64,000 bases of DNA. Origin: Jaltomata sinuosa. Taxonomy: Eukaryota > Streptophyta > Magnoliopsida > Solanales > Solanaceae. This document shows, one piece after another, positions 35,695 through 48,964 of the stretch. Position numbers and translations under genes: made by a program. Numbering within the stretch: the stretch's first letter is position 1; the number at the start of each line of letters is the position of its first letter. The DNA lies in the NCBI GenBank assembly GCA_003996215.1, contig QJPP01001411.1:124001-188000 (forward strand). The letters run 5' to 3'. The notes beneath the pieces were generated by a model. It was not told the origin of the DNA. It was given only the letters and a program-made list of their open reading frames with translations, and did not search any database.

Positions 35695-37960
35695 TAATGG
35701 TTTTAGAGATCTAGGTTCATCGTTGTCAATTGTATGAGAGAAAGTGCCTAGTAGAATCACACAAATTGGTGCAATGAGGTCTGTGTCCTATCTGTGAGAG
35801 GCTATAGGGCATTCTTAGAAAAATTCTATCTTTTTGATTCCTTATCATGCATTTTTTACTCTATCAACTTTTAAAACTTCATTTGTGCCATTCCTTCCCA
35901 GATTGTTAAGACGATTATGATGGCGGATGAGTATGAGGCTCTCGCGCTTATTCCTATAGCACCTTCACCAATGCCAGAGATAGAGATTGAGGGTATATCT
36001 CTTAAACCAAACGGTGTGGGGATAAGCTAGCCTCCAATAAGATTTAAGGCCGTGTCTGTTTTGTAGGGCACCATGGTTAGAATTTTGAGTCTCCTAGAGG
36101 GTGTGTCACACACATGGAGTATGACATTAGGTTTAATGAGTTGACTAGGTGTGTTACCATGACTATGCCTATAGAGTATGAGAGAGTGCAAATATTTGTC
36201 AGAGGGTTGATTTCACAGCTCTTTTATGTGATCGATAACTTAAAGATGATTGGGACTACTTTTCTTCAAGTAGTTGACCATGCATGGACTGTGGAAGGGT
36301 CATGTCGTGAGGCATATGGAGGCAGTGATAAGAGGCATTACCGTTGGGGCAGTTTCATTGGATCTCAGTCTTGAGGTGAGGTATTGTATGGTTGAGATCA
36401 GCATTACTACACTTAGTCCAGCAGGACGGTCTAAGTGGCATCACAGGGTTCCGATGGCGGTAAGTCAAACCAGGTTGGGCAGATCAGTCGAGGTTCAAGT
36501 TAGACTTCTTAAGATTTGCATTCAGGGTATTTGGGTCATGGTGGATAGTTAGTTTAGTAGGATCTTCTTGCAGGAATATAACTGGTAGAGGTTGCTTCAA
36601 GTGCAGTAAGCTTGGGAACATTTCTAGGGATTGCCCTATGATCACGCTTTTTAGGTGATAGAGTTTGTAGGCTTTAGCCCTCAAGGTTCCAGTGCCACTA
36701 GCCAGAGGTGGTGCACAGGGTAGTACGGGTGGTCCCCAGATTGATAGAGGTGGCTTTCAACTAGGTAGTTCAGGTGGCTGTTCTAGGTTGGCAAGTAGTT
36801 TGTATTATGGCAGAGCTTCTAGGGGTTGTTATGATTATGGGGTGGTTGGTCACTTTTCTAGGGAGTGTCCCCAACATATGATGATTGACCCTTCAGCATT
36901 GACTACTCAACTAGGCTGGACTGGTGGTCATGAGGGTACTCAGTCTAGAGGTGGATGCGTACAACTATATGCCTTTCTTGGTAGGCCAAAGATGGAGGCT
37001 CTAGATGTCATCACAAGAGGTATGATCACCGTTAACATCAGCTAGATTTTTTATTACTTGATATAAGGTATGTGTATTCTTATGTGTATCTTCTTACATT
37101 GCTTCTTATTTGGGTGTACTATGTGAATCTTGCATGTTCTTATGTGTGTAGTGATCCCATGGAAAAATTCATTTAGTAGTGGATCAAGTGTTAATATTAA
37201 CCTTGGGAGGTGACTATCTTGCGGTATGATGCACAGTAGGCCTTGTTATTCCAATTGGTGGTTTTTGTCATAGTTTTAGGCTTGGCATTATTATCTCATT
37301 ATCTAGTGGTCTGGGGTGGTTTTGCTAAGATTGTTATCTTTCTTATGCATGGAATTTCTCAGTCAGTGTGGAACGGTGATGAAAGCTATGTTTTGAGGGG
37401 AGTTGTATCATTTGTAAGGGTGTTATGGTTTGTAGGTAAGTGGGTAGTTGGATTATCTTGGCTATGTTCATGGTACAAGTGTTGACATTCTTGACTTGGG
37501 TTAATTTCTATGGTTAGCAAGTATTCAGGGTGCGGTGGTCTTTTCTAAAGATTTATTTAGGGTAAGGTAACCACCAGTAGAGGGTCAGGGTGATGGACAT
37601 TCCAAATGCTACCTTTCGGACTCGTTATGTACACTATGTGTTCTTAGCTATTTACTTTGGTTAAATCAGCGAGCAAGAGTGTTTGAAGCTATGATGAGCC
37701 ATATATTAAGAGCCTATTTGGTTTTGGTAGCTATAGAGTTCATCTACGACTTCTGAGTTTACCTTGAGGAATAGGGAGGAACGTAAGTAGCATTGAGAGT
37801 CGTGCTTCAGATATTATGGGTTAGCAGGTTACTTCAGACGGTTTGTGAAGAGTTTTCTTTGGTTGTAGCACCATTGACTAGATTGATTCATAAGATTATT
37901 TCCTTCTTGTGGTTCCACAATTGTGAGGCGAGTTTTCTAAAACTCAATGATGCCCCTCTT
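35695..37960 (+). pseudogene. Decayed gag to RT of family E, copy 1
   Basis: Gag remains are at 36114-36370, where one frame reads EYDIRFNELTRC and ERVQIFVRGL, the pattern of Ty3 gag capsid ends. A zinc knuckle at about 36827-36868 reads CYDYGVVGHFSREC; its second cysteine position is tyrosine, so it is defective. A protease-like LYAFLGRPKMEALDVITRGMI follows in two parts. Near 37790-37960 the frame YGLAGYFRRFVKSFLW, then SFLKLNDA, matches the RT-RNase H connection (FLGLAGYYRRFVEGF, SFQxLK) of Tekay polyproteins. The rest of pol is missing. Confidence 0.75.
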
Positions 37961-38764
37961 CGGCAAACCTCTCTCAGATCGGGCTGCACCCTAAATATAC
38001 TTTCTCCTCATGCCCTAAACTATCTATCTCCTATTGTCCCAAGCCTCAGGTCTTTGAACTCTATCTGCCTCAGCTCATCTCCGGCTTCTAAATTCTAGAG
38101 TGGACGAACTAGTGGAACTCTTCTCACCTGTGTCTGATTTATCACTCATGCAAGTATACGTGGTCGACAAGTAATAAAATAATAACAAATATATCATTCC
38201 TATGAGGAATCTTTACATTAGCTTTTAGAATAGTTTAAACATTTACAATTATCCAAGAGTTTATCAAAGTTTTTTAATATCTAAAACAAAACATAAACTA
38301 AACTAATATACTATTGGGATATTCATATGAGAGAGATATTCGAGGGTTACAGGTCAATTTATCCAATTCATTTGAGTTTCAACTTTAGTTATGTTGAGAA
38401 TCTAATTTACTAATCACATGGGTGGTATTGCTAGTGGGTCCATCCTAGATAATCCATCGCCTATTCAAAGTATTGTAATGTCTATGTCCCCATAGTCATC
38501 AAAAGTCATAACAACACAGCTGTATCTCCTGTATTTAACTATGTAGTGAGTATGTATATTGCTATCTTAGTTGCTAATTCATGCTTGGAGCTCCCCATGG
38601 TTTAGAAAAAACTTTATTTTATCTAAAATGTAATTTATATCCTCTCTCACACAAGTTAGACTTAGATTCATAGATATTATTCAATTGTTTATTAGATAAT
38701 CAAATAATTAAGTGCAGGATAAGATAAGTAAATCAATTAATTAGGTAGAAATAAATGATAATAA

Positions 38765-40042
38765 TGTAATGACCCTCTAGGTTATTTTCTCTGTTTTCAT
38801 GCATTTTCAGTATTTTGAGCTTTTCCATAGTGGCTACAAGTTATTTATGACTTGTCAGGATAGTCGATTTTGTTTCTGGGTAGTTCATTTGTATTTTAAG
38901 CTAGTTTGCCTATTTTGAAAATCTTAATGTTGAAAGAGTTGACTTTGGTCAACATTCGGAGTAAACAGACTCTAATGAGTATTCCATCAGTGCTAATAGC
39001 TCTCGAGTATAGATTTTGGGTAGTGGGACCTTTGATTCAGGTCCTGAGGCTTCCATACTCATTTTAGTCTATTGGTTGGTTAATGGTTAGAATAAAGGTT
39101 TTGGGTGTGGGACCCATTTTTCATCAAAACAATCTCCTTTAGGAATTTTGTCAATTTCATTAATTCTGAAATGTTATTTTTGGCAGGGTTGCATATTTCA
39201 TTTTCGTGCACGGGGATCTGACTGAATCTCGAGGGTCTATTTAAAGACATTGTATGTTGTTGGTTTTGTCTGGTGCAACCACTCTTGAGAAGCATAGCTC
39301 GCACCAGCGGAGCCGCACCTATGGAGAAGTAGCCACAACTATGATTTTATTATTTTGTGTACCTTCCGGGCTTATAGGGGTCCGGTTATGTTATAGCTAG
39401 TTCATTACTTTATGCTTTCTCTTAAGTTATTTATTTATACTTTCCTTAATTGTCTAATCTTTGACCTATTACTCTTTTTTCGACCCTTCTTTTTTCTTAC
39501 CCTAAGTATATATTTGCATCTTATTATACTTTTATCTTATTTGAGATCAATCTGCCTATAATGCCTACTGGTACCACGTGTTTAGTACTTATGCTACACT
39601 TCAACATCTTTTTCTCTGATGCAGATCTTAGTATGAGTTATCACCATTGATGCTATCCTCGTACAGAGTTGCTGATTTGAGATACAAGATGAGATCTTGG
39701 TGACCAGAGTTGATCCATCTCCCTCTATTTGGACTAGTCTTATTTTTTACTTTTGGAAACTGTTCTTTTTATATATATTTTATCTATCAAGCACATCTTT
39801 GTTGTAGTGGTTCTTGTATTAACTGATACCAGGTCTTGGTGGATCTTTTGTATATGTTGTTCCTTTCCCTTCTCTTTGTATGTATGCATGTTCTGCTTGC
39901 TTCCCAATATTTAATATTGATTTTCCATTTTTGTCTCATTCTCTTATCAGCTCATTACTTATTGATCCAGGCTAAAGGGTTTGCTTACTTACTAATGGGA
40001 TATAGTAGGTACCATCACGATCTGATATTTTGGGTCATGACA
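38765..40042 (+). repeat. E-family LTR, copy 2 (internally deleted)
   Basis: Starts TGTAATGACCCTC at 38765 and ends GGGTCATGACA at 40042. It lacks roughly 2 kb of the middle that copies 1 and 3 keep. The region near 39388-39405 (CTAGTTCATTACTTTATGC) is the uninterrupted version of the site into which solo LTR D inserted in copy 3. Confidence 0.85.
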
Positions 40043-42300
40043 TAATGGTTTAGAGCTCTAGGTTCATCGTTGTCAATTGTATGAGAGAAAGTTCCTAGTA
40101 GAGTCTCACAAATTAGTGCGATGAGGTCTGTGTCCTATCTGTGAGAGGCTATACGACATTCTTAGAAAAATTCTATCTTTTTGATTCCTTATCATACATT
40201 TTTTACTCTATCAACTTCTAAAACTTCATTTGTGCCATTCCTTCCTAGATTGTTAAGACGATTATGACGGCGGATGAGTATGAGGCTCTCGCACTTATTC
40301 CTATAGCACTTTCACCAATGCCAGAGATAGAGATTGAGGGTATATCCCTTAAACCAAAAGTTGTGGGGATAAGCTAGCCTCCAATAAGATTGAAGCCCCG
40401 TCTGTTTTGTAGGGCACCATGGTTAGAATTCTGAGTCTTCTAGAGGGTGTGTCACACCCATGGAGTATGACATTAGGTTTCATGAGTTGACTAGGTGTGT
40501 TACCATGACTATGCCTATAGAGTATGAGAGAGTGCAAATATTTGTCAGAGGGTTGATTTCACAGCTCTTTTATGTGATCGATAACTTAAAGATGATTGGG
40601 ACTACTTTTCTTCAAGTAGTTGACCATGCATGGATTGTGGAAGGGTCATGTCATGAGGCATATGGAGGCAGTGATAAGAGGCATTACCGTTGGGGCAGTT
40701 TTATTTGATCTCAGTCTTGAGGTGAGGTATTGTATGGTAGAGATCAGCATTACTACTCTAGGTCCAGAAGGACGGTCTAAGCGGCATCACAGGGTTTCGA
40801 TGGCGGTAAGTCAAACCAGGTTGGGCAGATCAATCGAGGATCAAGTTACACTTCTTAAGGTTTGCATTCAGGGTATTTGGGTCATGGTGGATAGTTTAGT
40901 TTAGTAGGATCTTCTTGCAGGACTATAACTGGTAGAGTTTGCTTCAAGTGCAGTAAGCTTGGGAACATTTCTAGGGATTGCCCTATGATCACGCTTTTTA
41001 GGTGATAGAGTTTGTAGGCTTTAGCCCTCAAGGTTCCAGTACCACTATCCAGAGGTGGTGCACAGGGTAGTACGGGTGGTCCCCAGATTGTTAGAGGTGG
41101 CTTTTAACCAGGTAGTTCAGGTGGCTGTTCTAGGTTGGCAAGTAGTTTGTATTAGGGCAGAGCTTCTAGGGGTTGTTATGATTATGGGGTGGTTGGTCAC
41201 TTTTCTAGGGAGTGTCCCCAACATGTGATGATTGACCCTTCAGCATTGACTACTCAACTGGGCAGGACTGGTGTTCATGAGGGTACTCAGTCTAGAGGTG
41301 GATGCGTACAGCTATATGCCTTTCTTGGTAGGCCAAAGATGGAGGCTCTAGATTTCATCACAAGAGGTATGATCACCGTTAACATCAGCTAGATTTTTTA
41401 TTACTTGATATAAGGTATGCGTATTCTTATGTGTATCTTCTTACATTGCTTCTTATTTGGGGTGTACTATGTGAATCTTGCTTGTTCTTATGTGTGTAGC
41501 TATCCCATGGAAAAATTCTTTTAGTAGTGGATCAAGTGTATTAACCTTGGGAGGTGACTAGCTTGGGGTATGATGCATAGTAGGCCTTGTTATTCCAATT
41601 AGTGGTTTTTGTCATAGTTTTAGGCTTGGTATTATTATCTCATTATCTAGTGGTCTGGGGTGGTTTTGCTAAGGTTGTTATCTTTCTTATGCATTGAATT
41701 TCTCAGTCAGTGTGGAAAGGTGATGAAAGCTATGTTTTGAGGGGAGTTGTATCATTTCTAAGGGTGTTATGGTTTGTAGGTAAGTGGGTAGTTGGATTAT
41801 CTTGGCTATGTTCATGGTACAAGTGTTGACATTCTTCACTTGGGTTAATTTCTATGGTTAGCGAGTATTCAGGGTGCGGTGGTCTTTTCTAAAGATTTAT
41901 TTAGGGAAAGGTAACCACCAGTAGAGGGTCAGGGTGATAGACATTCCAAATGCTACCTTTCGGACTCGTTAAGTACACTATGTGTTCTTAGCTATTTACT
42001 TTGGTTTAATCAACGACCAAGAGTGTTTGCAGATATGATGAGCCATATATTAAAAGCCTTTTTGGTTTTGGTAGCTATAGAGTTCATCTACAACTTCTGA
42101 GTTTACCTTGAGGAATAGGGAGGAACGTAAGTAGCATTGAGAGTCGTTCTTCAGACTTTATGGGTTAGTAGGTTACTTCAGACGGTTTGTGAAGAGTTTT
42201 CTTTGGTTGTATCACTATTGACTAGATTGATTCATAAGATTATTGCCTTCTTGTGGTTCCACGAATGTGAGGCAAGTTTTCTAAAGCTCAATGATGCCCC
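40043..42300 (+). pseudogene. Decayed gag to RT of family E, copy 2
   Basis: Same order as copy 1: gag capsid end (40460-40708), damaged zinc knuckle (about 41171-41215), the GRPKMEALDFITRGM stretch (about 41328-41375), and the RT connection relic (about 42137-42300). It shares with copy 1 a roughly 90-bp gap in gag that copy 3 does not have. Confidence 0.75.
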
Positions 42301-43101
42301 TCTTCGGCAAACCTCTCTCAGATCGGGCTGCACCCTCAATATACTTTATCCTCATGCCCTAAACTCACCATCTCCTATTGTCCCAAGCCTCAGGTCTTTG
42401 AACTCTATCTGCCTCAGCTCATCTCTAGGTTCTAAATTCTAGAGTGGACGGACTAGTGGAACTCTTCTCACCTATGTCTGATAAAAGTATACGTGGTCGA
42501 CAAGTAATAAAGTAATAACAAATATATCATTCCTATGATTAATCTTTACATTATCTTTTTGAATAGTTTAAACATTTACAATTATCCAAGAGTTTATCAA
42601 AGTTTTTTAATATCTAAAACAAAACATAAACTAAACTAATATACTATTGGGATATTCATATGAGAGAGATATTCGAGGGTTACAGGTCAATTTTTCCAAT
42701 TCATTTGAGTTTCCACTTTAGTTATCTATGTTGAGAATCTAATTTACTAATCACATGGGTGGTATTGCTAGTGGGTCCATCCTAGATAATCCATCGCCTA
42801 TTCAAAGTATTGTAATGTCTATGTCCCCATAGTTATCAAAAGTCATAAAAACACAGTTGTATCTCCTGTAGTTAACTATGTAGATAGTATACATATTCCT
42901 ATCTTAGTTGCTAATTCATGCTTGGAGTGCCCCATGGTTTAGAAAAAACTTTATTTTATCTAAAATGTAATTTATATCCTCTCTCTCACAAGTTAGACTT
43001 AGATTCATAGATATTATTCAATTGTTTATTAGATAGTCAAATAATTAAGTGCAGGATAAGATAAGTAAATCAATTAATTAGGTAGAAATAAATGATAATA
43101 A

Positions 43102-45760
43102 TGTAATGACCCTCTAGGTTATTTTCTCTGTTTTCATGCATTTTCAGTATTTTGAGCTTTTCCATAGTGGTTACAAGTTATTTATAACTTGTCAGGATAG
43201 TCGATTTTGTTTTTGGGTAGTTCATTTGTATTTTAAGCTAGTTTCCCTATTTTGAAACTCTTAATGTTGAAAGAGTTGACTTTGGTCAACATTCGGAGTA
43301 AACAGATTCTAATGAGTATTCCATCAGCGCTAATAGCTCTCGAGTATAGACTTTGGGGTAGTGGGACCTTTGATTCAGGTCCTGAGGCTTCCATACTCAT
43401 TTTAGGCTATTGGTTGGTTAATGGTTAGAATAAAGGTTTTGGGTGCGGGACCCATTTTCATCAAAACAATCTCCTTTAGGAATTTTGTCAATTCCGTTAA
43501 TTTTGAAATGTTAGTTTTGGAAGGGTTGCATATTTCATTTTCGTGCATGGGGATCTGACTGAATCTCGAGGGTCTATTTAGAGACATTGTAGTTGTTGGT
43601 TTTGGCTGGTGCAACCACTCTTGAGAAGCATAGCTCGCACCAGCGGAGCCGCACCTTTGGAGAAGTAGCCACAACTATGATTTTAATGACACAAGCAGCC
43701 TCCTCTCTTGAAAAGAAGCAGTCGCAGCTGCAACGTCTGATGACATCAACAACCTCAACTCCATTAGATCTTGGTCTCTCCTCAGAGCCTCTATTACATA
43801 GGGGGCACTGTGCTCCCAGTTCTTCTCCTGTTTGTTTTGTTGCGATTGCGGGATCACTATTATGATACTTTTTCCCGCAACTACATAGTCGAAGGTGACT
43901 ATTGATATCTGCTCCTGCAGTGAATATTTTGGCATTGCAGCGTTGCCCCTGTGATTGATTTTTGTAGAAGCAACAATTGTTGTACATTTAATGTACTTTC
44001 TCCTTCATTTCTCTATCTTCTAAAAATTCTCAATCAAAGCTAAGCTCGGGTAGAGGGGGTTTTCTTTGATTCTTGGAGATTTATGGAGATTTGTGAGGTA
44101 ATTCTCTTCATCCTCTCATTCTATTGCATGTCTAACTTTAAATTCCATCTTTCATTCTTCAATTGGGTCTCGAAGTTGTTTGATTTCTCCATTCTTTAAA
44201 TTGAGTAATTTGGACCATTTGAGATCTGAATCCACTCCCGTTTCTTCCCCAAATTTAAGGCATGCGATCCTTACCTCACAAGGAATGCATTTGTAGAGTT
44301 CATTTTCTGATTTTCTTGATGAGCCACGAGGGTCAATTTTGGACCCGATTTCCGTCCTGAAACTCTAAAAGTGATATGGTTGTCATACATCCCGTGTTGA
44401 TGCATAGATTATTATTTTGATAGTGTGGCAGCAGTTGTACATTTCTCTTAAGGGAAAAGCCCTGGTATAGTGGTCTCATGAGCATGTGTATGGCTTCCAG
44501 GTAGGTTACGACTTACCTACTTATAAACTTTGCTCATCTAAGGTATTCGTATGATTACTTGCTAGGTGGGTGGGGTTTTATGGCTTCAATACATTTTACC
44601 TATGTATTTATGATCCGTATACCTTTTTTAGGGGCCTTAGAGCATAATTATTCTTTGAAATCCTTAGTTTAGGTATTCATTGCTCCTTTAGGACTTGGCT
44701 TAGTGTGTGTAGTATTCGTGGGATTAGAGTTGGGTACCTTACCTTAATTTAGGTTGCTTATGTCCTTGAGGTGATTATATTAGGGGTCCTAAGTACAAAG
44801 TTATATGAGGATTTTGTAGAAGAGTATGTGTTTGCCGTTCAATTTATATTTACCATTTCTTTCCCATATTTATCCTGTATATTGAGTATTTGTGGTCTCA
44901 AGGTCATGGGCATTGGATTGGCTGGACTCCAGGTTAGTAGATCTTACATTAGCTAAATATCAGTTAGTTGTGTGCCATAGCTTAGTTACGATTAGTTGCT
45001 TGCTTTAGGTGGGATTCCTTTGAAGTTTATATGGTAGTTTAGCGTTTTCCAAAAGTACTTACTGTAGGATAGTATTGTTTACTTTGTACATGGACCGTGG
45101 ATCTCCTTATTTTTGTTAGATGGATTTGTTTGTTCTTATTTTCTTGGTTTTCCCCTTTTTACTCATGTTATTATTTATTTCTCCATGGTATATTAGTAAA
45201 TTGGCATAAAATACAGTTTTTGGTTTAAAAAATGGGATGTTTGGAATACTTTAGATGGATTTGGCCTTATTAAAGAAAAGAATGGTATTTTGAGAAATAT
45301 TTACTGGTTTATAAACTTGCATGTCCGAGGAGACCCATGCTTTGGGTAGTTTTCATGTTTTTAACTTGCAAGCCCGAGGAGACACGTGTTCCAGGTGGTT
45401 TTACTAGTATTCATGATTGCATTCTTGAGGGGACAGTGTTACGGGTGGGTTTACCTTATTACATACATTGCTAAGCTTAGGAGCAGCGTGCGAGATAATT
45501 CAGGGAGTCTATAAGGCGGCCCACGAATCTATTTTGGGGTTTTACTTTTCACTTTATTTACTACATCTTTCACTGCATTCATCTCATATTGCAAAGTATG
45601 GCATTCTTCTGCACTTACTTATTATTAAGCATGGATTGTAGTTAGTATTTATTGTTATTTGCATCCATCATCCTTATGGGGGGTGGTTGGGTTATTTATT
45701 ATTGTGTGTACCTTCCGGGCTTATAGGGGTCCGATTATGTTATAGCTAGTTCATTACTTT
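43102..45760 (+). repeat. E-family LTR, copy 3, left part
   Basis: Begins TGTAATGACCCTC and runs collinear with copy 1 until the insertion of D after ...TTCATTACTTT. It resumes at 48331. Confidence 0.85.
45756..45760. repeat. Left target-site duplication of solo LTR D (ACTTT)
   Basis: ACTTT is repeated at 48331-48335. Copy 2 has a single ACTTT at the matching place, which is the empty site. Confidence 0.93.
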
Positions 45761-48330
45761 TGTCACGCCTCAAATTCCATTTAGACGGACAGGCACTCGA
45801 TGCCCTAAAGGCCTGAGAGAACCAACTTATAACCTGTGATTCATCATGCATATAACTATGACAATTAAGAAGCTTTGACTATAGATAAGTTGCCTGAATA
45901 ACAAGACCAACATAGATAGGCCCAAAACTTATGTACACGATCTGGCCATTGAGGCCACAACTGTTAAGAGCAAAGACATAACTAAGTTTTACTTTACCAT
46001 TGGTCTACAAAGCCTCTACAAGATAGACAAACTTAGTTTAGGTCGGGACAGGGCCCCGCCTTACCCTTAACTATACAATACCCAAAATATATACCAAAGA
46101 CTCGGTAAAGCCCCGAATCAACCTGGAGCTCACCAACAGCAGCCGAGTGTCCTGTGCTCCTACTGGGGAGGTCTACTAGCCAGAGTACATGTGCCTGCGG
46201 CATGAAATGCAGCGTCCCCATGAGGGACGTCAGTACGAGAGAATGTACTGAATATATAAGGCATAAAGTAAACCATATGAAAACAAGAGCTCAAATAGAA
46301 TAAGGTATCAGTGCATAAACATGTAAATAAGAACAGAAGATCACATTCGCTTACACTTGCAAAATCATGTATATTACGTTCTTTGGTTACTCTTCTTTGC
46401 TTTATGATCATTGTAAGGCATGTAATACACGTGACCAACTGATCAGTGGTAGAAGAGGAGTTCCATGCTAGGCAATTTAACCCCTGGGATGCTGCCCTCA
46501 TAAATATACAAATTGGGATCGACCCATGCTAGGCTTTCGCCCCTAGGCTGCCACCCATAAGTACACAAATAGGGATCGACCCATGCTAGGCTTTCACCCC
46601 TGGGCTGCCACCCACACATATACAGATTACTTCATTTAGTTTCTTTAATCTTTGAGATTGTTACTTTGGTGGTTGTAACCTTTATTGAGCTCAAAACTAT
46701 GGACCAGTAGTAGAAGACATGTGGACATGCACTTAAGGCAGTAACAATGATATAAGGAACAAACGTAACATCAACGTACTGTTTAGGAGCTTATATGATA
46801 CAATGAACCTCATTTGGCTTAGAGAATAACTCACAAAGCTTGTTGTTGAAAGTACCTTTACTAGGAAACTCACTTCGTTGGTAACAACACAAATATAAGA
46901 GTTCATGCCAAGGAATATGAAACTGAGAAACCTTACATACCTTGTTGTGTAACTCGGATATTACAACGAATTAAGCTTCCCTCTTTCAGATTATTTATCT
47001 ACAATGAAATACGTGGCAAAACTAGTATTAGTAGCTAGTTAACTAATTTGGGCTACTTGATCCCACTAAATCAGTAACTAGGCAGTAAGCTCGTAATTGA
47101 TCAAACCAAGAGTGTTCCTTTCACCTCTTCCCTTCTAAACATATCTACATACTGTACGACCTTCTCATAAGGTCCCTTGAAACTCTTCCGACTTCATAAC
47201 ATATACCAAATAACATACAAAGGTGTGCAGGCAGCAAGTTAACATAACACCCAATTAAGTGGTGTATTACCACACCCTCCTTCCATACTTCAATACAACT
47301 TCACACGCCCTTTTACAAGTTCAACCAAGCTGTCCCAAATATATACACATAAAACCGCTCCTAAAACAATTCCAAACATCCTTAAACATACTAAGAAAGT
47401 ATTTTAACTCAAGGATTCCAATCACTACCCCATGGTTCTTGACACAAACACATACAGAATTCTCCATCAAACTTGCATATAAAAAGGGGTAAAAATGGGC
47501 AGTAACTTTACCTTAAATTCTGAAAATCTGTCCTTCTAACTTGTACTTCTTCAAGAGCTTGAACTCCCCTTCAACTTAGCTTGAAAAGAGGGAGAATACT
47601 TAAGAACCCTAATGGTATTTTATGGCTGCTATGTGAAGCTAAGAGAGAGAGAAAGAAAGAACTTCTAAAATCTGTTTTTTTTTTCAAGTTAAAATGAGTG
47701 AAATGAGCTGGTCTTAACCCCTTTAAAGGGGGGCTGCTTTGGCCGACTTTCCTTGCTCATTTTGAGCCACAAAATGTCAAGAAGGTGATACACCTACTTG
47801 GCCATTTTACATGGGCTTTGTTGGACTTAACCTTATTGGGCCTTGGCTGCCAATTCATTCCCTTTCTTTCACTTCTTTGGGCCAGAATTTATTCAAGTGG
47901 GTGATGGGTGTACTTGGCCCTCTAAGCTAGTCAAAATAGTCTTAGTAGGTGATGCACCTACCTAGTTCTTTAGGCTGGTCAATAAGTCAAAGTAGGTGAT
48001 GCACCTACTTGTCACCTACTAGCTTAGTTAAGTCAAGCAAGCAGCTCACTTATTTTATTCTATTTTCTAATTTCTAATCCCTTTTGCTTTAACTTAACAC
48101 TTCACCCTAAATATTTACTCAAATACAACCTTACCATCTCGAGTTTAAATACTTTTGTCGAGGTTAACTTGGCCGTTTACGTGCTGAACTGAATGGGGCA
48201 TTACAGCACCTCCCAATACACATTAAACTATCACTGCTCATAATAGAAACTCGGTCCCTCACCTATATGACAAGGCTATATCAAGTGATATATGAATAGG
48301 ACTAGTATATGCGGAATACGGGATGTTACA
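45761..48330 (-). mobile_element. Solo LTR D of the Tekay-like A/B/C family
   Basis: This is a complete 2,570-bp LTR on the minus strand with its outer end at 48330 (TGTAACATCCCG...) and inner end at 45761 (...TGACA). It is flanked directly by ACTTT on both sides and has no internal sequence. That is the product of recombination between the two LTRs of an inserted element. Inverted-repeat cluster and tandem units are present. Confidence 0.95.
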
Positions 48331-48964
48331 ACTTTATGCTTTCTCTTAAGTTATTTATTTATACTTTCCTTAATTGTCTAATCTTTGACCTATTACTCTT
48401 TTTTCGACCTTCTTTTTTATTACCCTTAGTATATATTTGCATCTTATTATACTTTTATCTTATTTGAGATCAGTCTGCCTATAATGCCTACTGGTACCAC
48501 GTGTTTAGTACTCATGCTACACTTCTACATCTTTTTCTCTGATGCAGATCTTAGTATGAGTTATCACCATTGATGCTATCCTAGTACAGAGTTTCTGATT
48601 TGAGATACAAGATGAGATATTGGTGACCAGAGTTGATCCATCTCCCTCTATTTGGACTAGTCTTATTTTTCACTTTTGGAAATTGTTCTTTTTATATATA
48701 TTTTATCTATCAAGCACAACTTTGTTGTAGTGGATCTTGTATTAACGGATACTAGGTCTTGGTGGATCTTTTGTATATTATGTTCCTTTCCCTTCTCTTT
48801 GTATGTATGCATGTTCTGCTTGCTTCCAATTATTCAGTATTGATTTTCCATTTTTGTCTCATTCTCTTATTAGCTCGTTACTTATTATCCACGCTAAAGG
48901 TTTGGCTTACTTACTAATGGGATATAGTAGGTGCCATCATAATCTGATAGTTTGGGTCATGACA
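48331..48964 (+). repeat. E-family LTR, copy 3, right part
   Basis: Continues from 45760, with one ACTTT duplicated, to the LTR end GGGTCATGACA at 48964, followed by the decayed primer site. Confidence 0.85.

Larger units (their letters stand above)
31829..38141. repeat. Tandem segment copy 1 (about 6.3 kb)
   Basis: First of three direct copies. It contains the Athila LTR piece (31829-32455), E-family LTR (32456-35694), decayed E interior (35695 to about 37950) and a short piece of a different minus-strand ORF (about 37950-38135). The word GATTTA is shared at the left edge (31823-31828), the junction (38136-38141) and the right end of the whole array (51471-51476). Confidence 0.88.
38142..42475. 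repeat. Tandem segment copy 2, with a 2-kb internal deletion
   Basis: Second direct copy, about 4.3 kb. It contains the Athila LTR piece (38142-38764), a deleted E LTR (38765-40042), gag/RT relics (40043 to about 42300) and the ORF fragment. At about 39342 the LTR jumps from the equivalent of copy-1 position 33043 to 35028. Confidence 0.88.

Noticed and set aside
32456..42300. E LTR copies 1 and 2 as the 5' and 3' LTR of one element
   Set aside because: The DNA between them includes non-E pieces (Athila LTR and the MPPKK ORF fragment) and no PPT. They are equivalent LTRs in tandem copies.
43574..43987. Overlapping 86-137 codon frames on both strands in the E LTR
   Set aside because: Several frames overlap on both strands, none matches a family, and copy 1 carries different stops. 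This is LTR sequence with few stops by composition.
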